NCBI GenBank assembly: GCA_019454045.1
Contig: SKCR01006525.1
Span: 248,001 to 312,000 of the forward strand
DNA from: Zanthoxylum bungeanum
Taxonomy: Eukaryota; Streptophyta; Magnoliopsida; Sapindales; Rutaceae
Length of the DNA: 64,000 nucleotides
Direction: 5' to 3'
Below, piece after piece: positions 46,551-57,891 of this stretch (positions are counted from its first letter, which is position 1; each line of letters opens with the position of its first letter). The notes beneath the pieces were generated by a model, which did no database searches, was not told the DNA's origin, and saw only the letters and a program-made list of their open reading frames with translations. Made by a program: the position numbers and the translations under genes.

Positions 46551-46715
46551 ATGGGCTTCTATTGACCCAACTGGGGATCCGACCCATATACAAGGGCATA
46601 GTAGTAAATTTACCATCAAACTAGGGTTTCGAAAAGCCCTCTCCATCTCTGCATATAAAAGCACACTCCATCTCCTTGCATAACAATCACAAGCAGTAAT
46701 TGAAATTAGGGTTTC
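46551..46715 (+). promoter_or_regulatory. Promoter of snoRNA cluster: site II, TATA, telo-boxes
   Basis: A TGGGCT site II-type element (46552-46557), a CTAGGGTTT (46621-46629), a TATA box CATATAAAAG (46652-46661) and a telo-box complement TTAGGGTTT (46706-46714) are arranged within 165 bp. Site II plus telo-box is the known promoter signature of plant ribosomal-protein and snoRNA genes. The first snoRNA candidate starts about 120 bp after the TATA box. Confidence 0.6.
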
Positions 46716-46777
46716 GTTCACTTTGCTCCATTCTTTCTTTCTTTCTTTCCTTCCAGTTTTTTCATATTAAAATTTAC

Positions 46778-46857
46778 GGCCAGTGATGCTCACATATTTG
46801 TCCGTACCATCTGATATTCCATTGATGTATTCGATTAACAAAAATCCATCTGAGGCC
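46778..46857 (+). ncRNA. Candidate box C/D snoRNA 1
   Basis: Terminal GGCC (46778-46781) pairs with GGCC (46854-46857). Next to it are box C GTGATGC (46783-46789, one base off RTGATGA) and box D CTGA (46850-46853). Internal boxes are D' CTGA (46811-46814) and C' TTGATG (about 46822-46827). The spacing is right for an 80-nt snoRNA. I could not match either guide (before D': TTTGTCCGTACCAT; before D: AACAAAAATCCAT) to rRNA from memory, so the target is unknown. Confidence 0.6.
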
Positions 46858-46905
46858 TCTTCAATTCTCATAATTTTTTTTTTTTTTGAAAAAAAAGTCA
46901 ATCTT

Positions 46906-46995
46906 AGGCAGTGATGACCAAAATTATATACCATCAAACTTTGAAAACTCTCAGAGAAGAGTTTGTTGATGCAAATCTTTTATTATTCTGAGCCT
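46906..46995 (+). ncRNA. Candidate box C/D snoRNA 2
   Basis: A terminal AGGC/GCCT stem encloses a perfect box C GTGATGA (46911-46917) and box D CTGA (46988-46991). A C'-like GTTGATG lies at about 46965-46971; D' is unclear (CTCA near 46949). Length is about 90 nt. The guide before D is GCAAATCTTTTATTATT, whose target I do not recognise. Confidence 0.6.
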
Positions 46996-47294
46996 TTTAT
47001 TTTGTTTTTTGTTTTTTTTTTTTTTAAATATTTTTTTTCCCAGTAAAAAAGGCAATAAATTAGAGTCTCTGATGCGCTTGATTTTGTTAATAGCGTTTTC
47101 AGCGCTGTACGTTGCCGATACTAAATGGGGTCTGAGATTCTGGCGCTCTGCTTATTTTATCACTAAGCCTTGTGCATTCAGATGGCCCTATATCTCTGAT
47201 TAATTGGAAAAAACATATTTTTTCATTTTTATACATTAAGTGGTGATGTTTTATATTTATGGGAAATTTTAATTTGGAGTTTTGTATCAAAAAA

Positions 47295-47372
47295 AACATT
47301 GATGATCCTGCAGACCTGTAATGATTTGTGAAAATGATCGCAAATTTTTATGAACATCTAAGGGACTGAGTT
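47295..47372 (+). ncRNA. Box C/D snoRNA 3, U25-like guide to 18S rRNA
   Basis: AAC (47295-47297) pairs with GTT (47370-47372) next to box C TTGATGA (47299-47305) and box D CTGA (47366-47369). The guide before box D, GAACATCTAAGGG, is the exact 13-nt complement of the conserved 18S rRNA segment CCCTTAGATGTTC; the D+5 rule places 2'-O-methylation on the first U. The guide before the D'-like ATGA (47321-47324), CAGACCTGT, complements ACAGGTCTG a few bases upstream in the same 18S region, like the guide of animal U25 (SNORD25). snoRNPs of this class act in the nucleolus with fibrillarin. Confidence 0.8.
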
Positions 47373-48040
47373 GTTCTTTGAAAAGACTCCCACCATGGTT
47401 AATAATAATTCTTTTAAATTTTTGGGGGTTGATTATGGGAATATGAAATAAAGATAAGCCTAACTAGTTATTGGAATTGTTAAATTTGACTAATAATAGG
47501 TATATTTTAATCTTTCAAAAAAGAATTTGCAGGATTTGCAGCCACCAAAAGAAGAATATGCTCAGATATAACAATGATTCTGTCATAAGCAGCCTTCAGG
47601 ATCTTATTTGAATTCAGGATTCATCTGGATTCATCTCCTTGTGGACTGTAATTTGATGATGAACCAGTTCAGTTTCTACTAAATCAGAATCTCCTTAGAG
47701 GTGACTTTGTGAATAGTAAGATCTAATCTAACTCAAATGCAAGGGTCTTTTGTTTAGGATTAGTTGTAAAGTCTGTGAAAGTTGAAATATACCAAAATGG
47801 AGGGGGATAAATTGCAAAAACTTCAAAACTTGTGATACTTGTCCAAATTCAAAGTATCTGGGCCAATCAAATAAAGAAGAAAAAACAGAAGACTCCCTTC
47901 ATGTCCATGTTTAACACCACTCATATATTCAACAAAATTCTATTTCTCATTCTACTTCCTACAACACAAAATTCAGAAAACAAGTCTCTAGAAAGACAAA
48001 CCCCTCCACATGAAAAGCTAAAATAATAGGGAAAAAAAGC
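47373..48040 (+). other. 3' flank of snoRNA cluster and DUF2358 upstream region
   Basis: A possible acceptor (TTGCAG) near 47530 hints at a spliced host transcript continuing here. No further C/D pair is convincing. The stretch 47060-47215, between snoRNA 2 and 3, has higher GC and several complementary blocks (AGCGC/GCGCT), but I could not assign it. Confidence 0.35.
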
Positions 48041-49125
48041 ATGTCTTTTCTTCTAACAAATCTCCATCCTTCTCTTCTTCATCAAACCAAAGCATCATCA
48101 AAAGATAAAGTTTTCCATCAACCAATTACAAAATACAGCAGCAACAGCTTCTATCCTTTTGCTCTTTCATCTGTCACAAGTTTACAAACCCCAACACTTC
48201 AGGATGCCCAGGTTAAGACTCCACCAGGTGTGCAAGATAATAAGAACCATGATAAGGATGATTTTTTTGTCAATTTAGGCCTTGCTGTTAGGACACTCCG
48301 TGAGGATTTGCCTTTGTTGTTCACCAGAGACCTCAATTATGACATTTACAGGTGATTTTCTCATCTGGGTATTTTTTGGTTTCTTTGTTTTGTGTTTGTT
48401 AAGATTTTTATCATTGATGAACATATACATGTGATTTTCTCTTGTCGGTCTGCTTTATGTTGTTGAATCTTCAATTTTCTCATATTCTTATGGTTGACTT
48501 TGTGAATTTCAATTTGTTTCCTTGTAAAATTTGAGACTTTATGACACCTTATATGTGTTAGCCTGTACAAATATTGTTTGTTTCCCGGTAAAATGTAGGA
48601 ATTTTTTTAAATTGAATTGTGATGTGTTGCAGGGATGATATAACATTTGTGGATCCATTGAATAAATTCTCCGGCATTGATAACTACAAATTGATATTTT
48701 GGGCATTGAGATTTCACGGTAAAATTCTGTTTCGCGAAATCTCACTGGATGTATTAAGGATATGGCAGCCTGCAGAGAATGTTATATTGATAAGGTGGAA
48801 TTTGAGGGCTGTTCCGAGAGTTCCATGGGAAGCTGAAGGCCAGTTTCAGGGTAACTCGAGGTATAAATTGGATCGAAATGGGAAAATTTATGAGCATAAG
48901 GTTGATAACTTCGCATTCAATTTCCCTCAGCCACTTAAACCGGCTGCTTCAGTGTTGGACTTGGTGACTGCCTGCCCTGTTAGTCCTAATCCAACATTCT
49001 TGTGGGATCCAGTCGACGTTTACTCATCTTCATGGGTGGAATTCTACCGCGCAGTAAGGCAGACGTTGACATTGAATCAAGAAGGATCCTTGCAAGTACA
49101 AGATGGTTTGGTTACATGTTCATAG
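48041..49125 (+). CDS. DUF2358 family protein, probably plastid-targeted
   Basis: Two exons: 48041-48351 and 48633-49125 (804 nt, 267 aa). The first 65 or so residues are Ser/Thr/Lys-rich with few acids, consistent with a transit peptide. The conserved part starts at FFVNLGLAVRTLREDLPLLF and continues with DITFVDPLNKFSGIDNYK, an NTF2-like layout typical of Pfam DUF2358. Its biochemical role is not known to me. The start Met begins the only long frame and the splice phase (Y-R codon split) is exact. Its place between MTP and cyclin B3 equals that of At1g16320 in Arabidopsis, as I recall. Confidence 0.92.
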
Positions 49126-50097
49126 TTGTGAGTTTCTTTATGCATAGTGTATACTATAGAATTTCGCCACACACACATGTATATTAGTTCAGTTTTACAT
49201 CATTGTATAATCTTTTGGCCAATGGAGGATGTGTGTACATGGTCAGAAATGCTTTAGACAAAATTTATATCTTGGGTTTTTCCCTTTAGCCAGAAATTGT
49301 TTGATTACTAGGTACATGCTCTTAAGGGTTCTATTTACAAGCAATTGTGTTATGATTGAAATTATGCTATTTTCATATTGCACAATTTTATCTACCATTT
49401 TGGTTTTGGAACTCTGCCTGAATGCCAAACCCTAAGGCAAGAGGGGCGTGTTATTTTCAAAAATTCGTCTAGATGAAGATCAAAATCTTATATATTTGTA
49501 GATGAAGCTTCAATAGTAGTAGGCCTAGAGGGAAGTTATGAGCATTATGTTCATGCATAACTTCCATACCAAGGTTAGCATCATTAATTATATGAACTGA
49601 GGTATTAATTACATGATTTTGAATATCAACTACAGATTGGTTGATGTTATTTGGAATGATTGAAGGGGATGAAAGAGGGTGGAATGTAACTTAAAATATT
49701 TAAAGTTCATTGTTTGGATTGATGTAAATGGGTGGAAGAGAGTGGAATGAAATGAAATTGTAAAAAAAAAAAGGTATTGATACATTAAAAACAAGTTGTG
49801 GAGATTGAATGTAACTTAAACAAATAACTTTATCTGTTAAGATAAATGTGTCTCTTGAGCATAAACAAATATCTTTTATTTGTAAACAATGTTTTGAAAC
49901 ATTATATTATAAATCTCTCATTTTTTCTCAAATAAGTTAATGGTATGTCATTCATTTCAATTTAGTTACATTTCATTAAAAACTATCATCTTCCATCAAT
50001 CCAAACATAGTCTAAATTTCATTATAAATGCTCACACATATATTTCTAAACCTTAAAGCTTGATCACTGGAACCATCTTTTAAGGATCACAAACACC
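49126..50097. other. Intergenic, 3' UTR of DUF2358 gene
   Basis: No gene. AT-rich, with an inverted-repeat-like pair at about 49660-49760 and 49910-50010 (GGAATGA.TGAA against TTCATT..AATTTAGTTACATTTCATT) that may be a decayed MITE. Confidence 0.35.
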
Positions 50098-50257
50098 TTT
50101 TTCCTTAAGTTACAAGGTTATTTTGCCAAGTTCCTTCAAAGAGAATCGTCTCGCACCCCTAGATATTTTCTTTATGTCGGTTTCGGTACAAGTACCTTAT
50201 TGTTGAAGGTCGTTCAAGCTTTTCCTAGAGTATAGCATGGGTTACTTCGTGCCCCAA
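50098..50257 (-). other. Nuclear insert of organellar large-subunit rRNA
   Basis: The plus strand reads as the complement of bacterial-type 23S rRNA. Landmarks are CCTTAAGTTACAAGG, TTTTGCCAAGTTCCTTC, GTCGGTTTCGGTACA and TTGTTGAAGGTCGTTC, which occur in this order in plastid and plant mitochondrial LSU rRNA complements. It is diverged and about 160 bp long, so it is a NUPT or NUMT fragment rather than an rRNA gene. Which organelle it came from is not settled. Confidence 0.75.
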
Positions 50258-50659
50258 CAGATTCAGATGAGTAGGAGGGATAGAAAACCATATATCAAAC
50301 TAATAGTTAGAAATAACACCATCAGCAAATGGTTGCTTCAGAGCAATTTATATTCACACATCATCCTGAATAAGCACTCATCAACCAACAGTTTTTAACT
50401 TGTAGCACAGCTACAAACAAGAACACTGTATAGCTGTAACTTGGAATGTAGAAAAAAACTTCAATCCTAAATCACAGTACATCTCTCAACACTAAAAGCA
50501 AATTGAGTTACGACCTGTGCCGCTATGTATGATGAACAGACAACATTCCTGCAAGGTTTCAAGAATGACAACTAAGCTGGAAGAAACTGGAATGAGTTCA
50601 GTTCATCCAATACTGATCCTATTTACAAATAAAGAGAAACTATATCCACTCAAGGGAGA
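50258..50659. other. 3' flank of cyclin B3 gene
   Basis: No separate gene. Probably the cyclin 3' UTR on the minus strand. Confidence 0.45.
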
Positions 50660-53600
50660 TTAAAGAGGAAGTTTATCCAAGGGTTTGATTGCTGCAACGC
50701 CGCTGAGATCTGGCCTCGTGTACTTCTCAAAAGTGACCTTCAATTGCCCTTTTTTAGCAGCTTTATGGAACCTTAAAATCATCTCAGCACAATCTCTGCA
50801 ATGAGCAAAGAATTGCAAGTATAATTTATCATATATAGCGAACTGCAGGGTATATTATTTTGAAAAAGATAAAAACATACCTAATTTGGGGCACATCATA
50901 TCGTGCATGCTTTCCCAGCAATGGAGTCCAATCTGGAGTCATTTGCAAGGTACATCGTGCAACATAGATTGCTGATGCACATAACAATGAGGCTTTGTAC
51001 TTTAAGGCTTCATATTGAACCAAGCTCAACTCGACGAGGTAGAATGACAGATGTTCAAGCTACAACAGAGGCCAAATATCACTTAGCATACAAAACTATA
51101 GCAGTTTCCCTTTTTATTTCTTATTCCAGTAAGACATTTCAAAAAGCTACCACATACCTTTGGATCTGACTGAGCAGCCTTGAGAAACCTTAACATGAAA
51201 ACATATGGAGTAGGCACATTTAGACGGAACTTCAACTTTTTGAGCATAAGCTTCTCCTGCAAAGGCAAGGCCAATGTATATATTTAGGACCGAGGAAGTT
51301 TACTTATCATGTTGTTACCTGAAACAAAACTAAGACACATGATAAAACTACCACTACTAAACGTATAATCTTAGCAGGTAAACAAAGTATATTCCAGCAG
51401 GCAGTATCAAGAGCACAAAGCAGGTCCCTTGCACTGATATTTGTCGTCTAGTATTGCCTTCAGTTCAAGAAACTCAATCCATCCAAAAAATTTTCAACCC
51501 ATTGAAAATGCATACCATTCCAAGCATGTGGTCTCTTGTGTATGTCTCTGAGATGCTTATTAAATCTTTGACCTGCATTTTGAGGAGCACAAAGAATCAG
51601 ACCAGCAAGTTTACTATTAACTTATTCAAATGAAAGAAGAAACATCGTGTGATTACTAATAACTTATTCAAATGAAAGAAGAAACATCGTGTGAACTGAA
51701 CATGTTAATACTTACTCTAGGATGCCAGAAGTCCTCGTATTTTGATGCAAGCAAAAGTGCAGTAAGCCCAACTAACTGCATTTCGTTCTTCTTGATTTTA
51801 ACTTCAGAGAGATAGCGGTCTAACAATGTGACCATGAGATAAAGAGTTTCTGGCATCAGATCAAATTTGAAGTGTACCTGACCAGAGTAGCAAATGACTT
51901 GGTTCAGAAAAGAAAAAAAATGCAAAAAGGAGAAAAAAATACACATTCAGAAAGATGGATGCTTACTTCAATTAGCCAGTTGATCAAAATGCCTCGCATC
52001 TGAGGGGTAATGTCCGTCTGAATTGACATGTAATTTTCCAGAGGTGGATTCTGTGCCTGCAATGGATATGGAGATAAATGAACAGACCAAATCAAGTTCT
52101 GAATAAAAACAGCTGCAGGTTACATGATTGAAAACCACGATAGAAGTCATAAAAGCCCTCGCAATACACATTGTCAGGATAATATTCACTCATTTAAACT
52201 ACTTCATATCTTTGCAGAAATGCTATTGATGAAATAACATGCTTCTCCTTTTCGTTATATTCTGATCAAATAATTAGTAGGCATATATATAGTGGCATAT
52301 CAAAATAATGAAGAGATAGATCTAATAGTGAATAATAACCTCCATAACCCAGTAATACTGATAGATTTCATCAACATATTCAGCAACTTCTAGTTGATTG
52401 CAGTCATCATCAATACTCGGTAGATCTTCCTGCTTGACTTCACCATTTTCATCTATCATCTGCAAAACGATGTCAATTATATTAAACTCAACAAGATGAC
52501 AAGGACAACGGTATCATAAAATAGATTAAACATGACCTAACCTTTGATCTAGCCATCAACAAGGATGTATAAGATCTCCTACGATCAGATCTTCTCTTGG
52601 TAACAATATCAGATGAATTTGTACTTGGATTGATGTTGCCATCAATTGAAGGCTTTCCTGGAATGACTTCATGTGAAACCACTGATGCAATATTTTCCGG
52701 AAGAGACGATCTCTCAACTTCCTTTTTCTTCTTAGTTGATATTGCAGCGACAGATATTGATTTCTTCAGACTTGCCGAACACTTAGATTTTAAAGTCCCT
52801 CGAGCACTGGAAGCCAGTAATGTGGTCTTCAGAATTGGCTGGATCACAAAAGAAAGGGCTCTCATATTACTGAAGCTGATCAATAATAAGACAGACATCT
52901 AAAAACACTGATTGCACTTGCACCTAAAAAGGCTCTTGTTAATAAACAAAATCAGTATTCTTTCACAATCTATTACTTCTGTTAAGGTTATCAGAAACAG
53001 AAAATAAAGTAAAAAATTGAACACAAAAGATCTGAAGAGTTCTCAAGAAAAGAAAATATATTTGAACCAGCTCCCAATTGGTAGTGAGAGAAAATTAGAG
53101 CAACCTTAGAAGAGCTTGTATTTGACTGGTTCACCCTCTTAAACACTGGTAAAGACCTCCTGCAATTGAAACAAAAGAAAATTCATCAAATGCCGATGTA
53201 TATTTTATAAAAAAGTTAAAGAATATTTGGGAGATCCACAAACCTTGTTGGTACAGGAGGATTCCCTGAAATCCTGATATTAAAAAGCAAATATAATCAG
53301 GAATATCTTCAGAACTATGATGGAAACAGAAGATATCAGAGTTGCAAAATAAACATCACAAACATAGCATGCATACCTACTGGCAATGACAACAGATTCA
53401 CGGCCCCTATACTTGGTCTTGGTCTGTTTATCATCTGAAGAGGATGTTGATGATTTGATACCTATACCTACACATCCTCAAGTCTATTAAATACCTACAA
53501 TATAACGGCCAGCCAAAAAAAAAAAACATAACAAAAGTAAAATTTCTGAACCAGAAGTAACCTTTCTTTGAAGTATAGACGGCACCAGCACCTTGACTTA

Positions 53601-56600
53601 TATTTGTCCTCACTTTTCCCTACACACAAAATACAAAGACTGGTTATAATACATGAAAATTAAAGAGAAGGAACTAAAGAGCAGAATCCTTCCATGGGAA
53701 GTTCAAAGATCATTTGCTTATACGGAGGCCACATGCAAGCATTACTTTCTACCTTCAAGTGGGTTAATAAACTTTTTACCAATATGATAGATATTAAACC
53801 AGTTGTTTCCTTAATTCTTTCTTGTGTGTGCGTGAAAGGGTTGATTGTACAACAAACGGCTACAAAGTATGAAAATTTGTGGTTAAACCATGTCCACCCA
53901 TTACACGGTGTTGTTAAGCCCTCAAAATTTCAAGGATTCAGCAAGAGGCACACTTAACTACCAAATTAGGTGTTGATTAAGGCGTTAAGCAACTTTTGAC
54001 TAGACGCGTTTGGAATAAAATGATATGGTAACAAAAAGTTATGGGATAGAACCTTTTCAATATATCAAGTCAATTGCAAACTACAAAAGAATAAAAGAAG
54101 CAGAAGCAATCAACAGAATTTTGAAGGATGCTAAAAGGCCACAGGACAAAAGTTAACTTGGTCTTTATTTCCATACCGTGAAAGACTTTCGTGATACATT
54201 CACAGTCCTTACACCAGAACCCCCTGAAAGGCTGTAAAGATCACAATGTAAGAAGACATGAAACAATAGTGAAATGACATGATTAATGTTTTATACTCAG
54301 AAATTCATTATCTCAAAGGCAAAAACCAAAAATACCAGGACATGAGGAAAAGACTGAAGAATATTAATTGCTAAAATATTATTCATTAGAAAATGAAATT
54401 TTAATACTCATTTATTCTGGATGACTAAAAATTTATTTTCATCTTAAGATTTGAGAGTTGAGAGACAGGGGAAAGCCACCTTCATCAAACAAATTACTAA
54501 CCTGTGACCTCCAGGTCACAATGGAGTAATTTTATCATTACAAAAAGGCTCATAATAAGTATTAAAAAAAATACCTTGTAAGGTTCCCTTTATTCTGGTA
54601 AAAGTCAATGATAAATGGTCTTTTAAAGCTATCACCCCTTTTTTAAAGTTTAATCGTTGAGATATTGTGGTGCGTAATGAAGACAAAGAGGAAACTGTGA
54701 AATTGTAGTAACACACACACACGGTAACACATGGATTTCTTAAACAATAGAAAACGAACACCAGGAGCAATTAAGAGTTTTCTTGAACAATTTAATTCCC
54801 CAAAACTCATTTGAGAGTCAAACCATTCTCTATCGAGTCATCTAAAACAATCTAGGATAATCATCAAAATGTCTATGATTTCACGAACCTCTAAAGAAAT
54901 AAAAATTGCAATGGGGAGAACAACAAAGATACAATAAACATACCGCTGCAAAATTGCACTTCTCTCACCCTTTCTGCATTTAAACACAACAAGAAACTTC
55001 AGAACTTCAACATGGGGATTCAACAATACCAGGGACTGGGAGCCAACATATTTGAAAAATCTAAACTAATAATGTAACGTATCACCACCGCATTAGAAAC
55101 TTTAATGGGCAGCAGGCAGGATATTAAAAAGTCACTCACAATGATTTCGAGCCATCATACACTACAGTCCTTGGAACATTGCCCTTTCTATTGCTGACAT
55201 CAACCAATGCCTTTCTCCCACTAGCTGAAAAGACCAATTAACTGTAAAGTAAAACGTATAACTTAAGTCTGAATTATAATATAAACGCAGTAAAACCTCA
55301 CCAGTACTTGTGCCCTTGCCTTTGTGGACCTCCATCTTGTTCAAAATCCCCTTCATAACAGGCAAACAAAATGCAACAAAATATTTAAAAAAGGTATTGA
55401 AAAAAGTTCCACAAAATTGCACTCCAACCTACATCATATTTACAAAGTACTAAAAAGAAAGGGCTGGAAAAGTAATAACCTTTGTATTACTTGCACTAGC
55501 CAGAGAAGCTCCAGTTATTGCTCTCACTGATTTCTTTCTGCAACATTAAAAATTATAGGAAATTAAAGAAAGCAAAGTCACTCAAAAGTTTAAACCTAAC
55601 CCTCTGTTGGTTTTCAAGAAAAATCCTAGTTTCTACTAGCAGTTTACAGGAGATGGAGGGAAGGAGGGAGGGAGAGAATATATACACATGCATACACAAT
55701 AATAAAACTCCATAAAGACCCCAACATCTAAACTTACATGGTATCGGGATCTCCTTTAACCTTTTCAATTTCAGAATAGACCTTAAAATCTCGGCCACCC
55801 ACTATTACAAAGAAAAAGAAGAAATGAATCACTCTGCAAATCTAAAATTCCAAAATGATAAACTAATAAAATTAAAAACTACAGAACCCCATACAAGTCC
55901 TCCGTGTTCGGCTATCTTTAGCAACTCGATTGGCACCCATTTTCAATTTTCCCTAAGATTTATAAGAAATAAACAAGTTTAGCAAAAGTACTAAAAATTA
56001 ATAAAGGAAAACATGAAGAGCAAACACAAGTTAAAAGCTTTTTGCATACTTTAGCAGCCACTATTTTGCTTCTTTCTTGATTCAACATCGAGCCCTGATT
56101 CTCATCCAACTCAGACCCCTGATTCTGATCCAACATCTAGGCAAAAAGAGCATTAAATAAGAGACAGAACTAGATAAAGTAGTTCGAATCCAATAATTAT
56201 TTCTTTATGATCTTTATTTTCCTATTATTTTCAATTTTCAAAATCCTCACCTCACTCAAAGTCATTTAACCTTAATTTAAAATAGAACATAATAAAATTC
56301 AGTACAATATCATTACATAATAAATAAACCTAAAACCCATTCATTTCACCCAAAAAAAAAATATAGTTCTTTATTCTAATACATTTCTTTTCTCTCTCTA
56401 CAATTCTAAATTCTTTGCTCAACTGAAAACCCTAATTCTTCTCCCAATCATAAAAAACAAAAACATAATCCACAAGCACTAATTATTTTCCTTCTTAAAA
56501 TATTTATGCAGTCAAACAACAATGCAATTAAATAAAGCAAAATTTCATGTATATGCATGCAAACAAAAAAAAGGAAGAACATAAATTTCGAAAATTAGGG

Positions 56601-56635
56601 TTCATGCAATTTGGGCATACCTTAAGTGAAGCCAT
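50660..56635 (-). CDS. CYCB3-1: B3-type mitotic cyclin (CYCB3;1-like)
   Basis: Twenty-one coding exons on the minus strand, from ATG 56635-56633 to stop 50662-50660: 56635-56621, 56136-56050, 55952-55895, 55801-55738, 55537-55480, 55350-55302, 55224-55140, 54973-54944, 54231-54177, 53619-53562, 53467-53377, 53273-53244, 53159-53105, 52838-52542, 52459-52340, 52056-51967, 51877-51716, 51572-51516, 51256-51158, 51059-50881 and 50795-50660 (1,875 nt, 624 aa). Cyclin B activates CDK at mitosis. A destruction box, RKALVDVSN (114-122), would mark it for APC/C. The long Ser/Lys/Arg-rich N-terminal half precedes the cyclin box: MRGILINWLIEV (404-415, Asn where most B cyclins have Asp), ETLYLMVTLLDRYLS and LLLASKYEDFWHPRV. 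The C-terminal cyclin fold ends KPLDKLPL. All junctions are in phase. B3 rather than B1/B2 is inferred from the N-terminal length, exon number and synteny. Confidence 0.93.
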
Positions 56636-56975
56636 TTCTGCGGAGAGGATCTTGAATTTTGTTTACCGTTGCTTTTTATTTTGTTAAGTTGAAATCTCTT
56701 TAAGAAGACCGCCGCTCGTTTTGGTTTTCGAATTTATGTGAGTTTACCTTTATACCCTCCTTCGCACATGTTTAGTTTGCCTGCGAACGACGTCGTTCCC
56801 CATAGAAAGTTTCCGTAATTTCGGATCAACTACAATAAATGTTTTTCTCAATAATCAATCAAATTTTACCTTGCCCCTCCATTTTCATGCACTTTTCTGA
56901 TAAAATTTATCATTTTTTTTTTATATTATCTATTATTTTTCAGAAAAAAATGATGCTTAGGACCTAACATATTAT

Positions 56976-57166
56976 TTTTTTTTTTTTTTTTTGGAAACGT
57001 TGAAAATTCCGTAATCAAACCACTATATTCGGACTTAAGCGGATCAGGTAAAATCCCCGACTGTCCAAGGCTCTTATAAGAAACGCAACCCTGAATTCGA
57101 ATCTAGGACCTGTAGGCTAGATTTTAAGCCATACACCACCAAATTACGACACTTGAGAACTTACTT
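56976..57166 (-). mobile_element. SINE family copy 4 with 11-bp duplication
   Basis: A minus-strand copy (T-run at the left) is flanked by perfect TAACATATTAT (56965-56975 and 57167-57177). It has the B-box-like GAATTCGAATCTAGG and the shared blocks TCTTATAAGAAACGCA and CATACACCACCAAATTACG. Confidence 0.88.
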
Positions 57167-57717
57167 TAACATATTATATAAATTAATAATAACCCATATT
57201 TTACTTTAAAGAAAAAGATTAATTTCATTATCAAGAGTTGCCTTTGCAACTTTAAAGTGATTCCATCAATAATGATAAGTAATTGCCCTCATCAACTTAA
57301 ACACAAGAGTTACAACAATATATAATAATCCAAAAATAAAAATATAAAACAATAGATAATTTGTCAGAGTCATCAAATTAAAAGGCATGGCTTATCCCAT
57401 CCCCTCCACAACTGGGTTTGTTTTCCTCCATATTAGGCTGAAAATAAGCACATCAATGCCCCATATAAGCTTGACATCTTCTGTGCATTTAAGCAAGCAT
57501 TCCTGCAAAAAGTCACCCGAAAGATAATGAATAAGCTTGCAACATTACCAAGCATTGCAGTTGCAGGCAGTCACCAGAAGGTCGAAAATCAGAAAGCAAC
57601 TAACAGTGTCCTAAAATGGGAACAATGACCTGACTAGATTTATTTTGTCTTATCAATCATGTAAAGAGAAACATCAGGAACAAGATTAATTCTCTCACTA
57701 ATTTAAACTTGTTACTT

Positions 57718-57891
57718 TTTTTTTTTTTTTAAAATAGTTAGAAACCCACTGCCAAACCACCCATTATAGGCTTAAGCGAAGTAAGTAAAACCCCCGGCTG
57801 TCCCAAACTCTTACAAGAAACGCATCCCTTGAATTCGAACTTAGGAACTCAATATGAGATCCTGAACCCTACACCACCAAACTATGTGGAC
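57718..57891 (-). mobile_element. SINE family copy 5 with 18-bp duplication
   Basis: A minus-strand copy is flanked by a perfect 18-bp repeat, AATTTAAACTTGTTACTT (57700-57717 and 57892-57909). It shares TCTTACAAGAAACGCATCCC, GAATTCGAAC and CTACACCACCAAACTA with copy 4, only about 550 bp away. The perfect long duplication suggests it is among the younger copies. Confidence 0.9.

Noticed and set aside
52597..52902. 101-codon plus-strand ORF
   Set aside because: Antisense shadow of a cyclin B3 exon (52838-52542) whose frame, splice sites and composition fit the minus strand.
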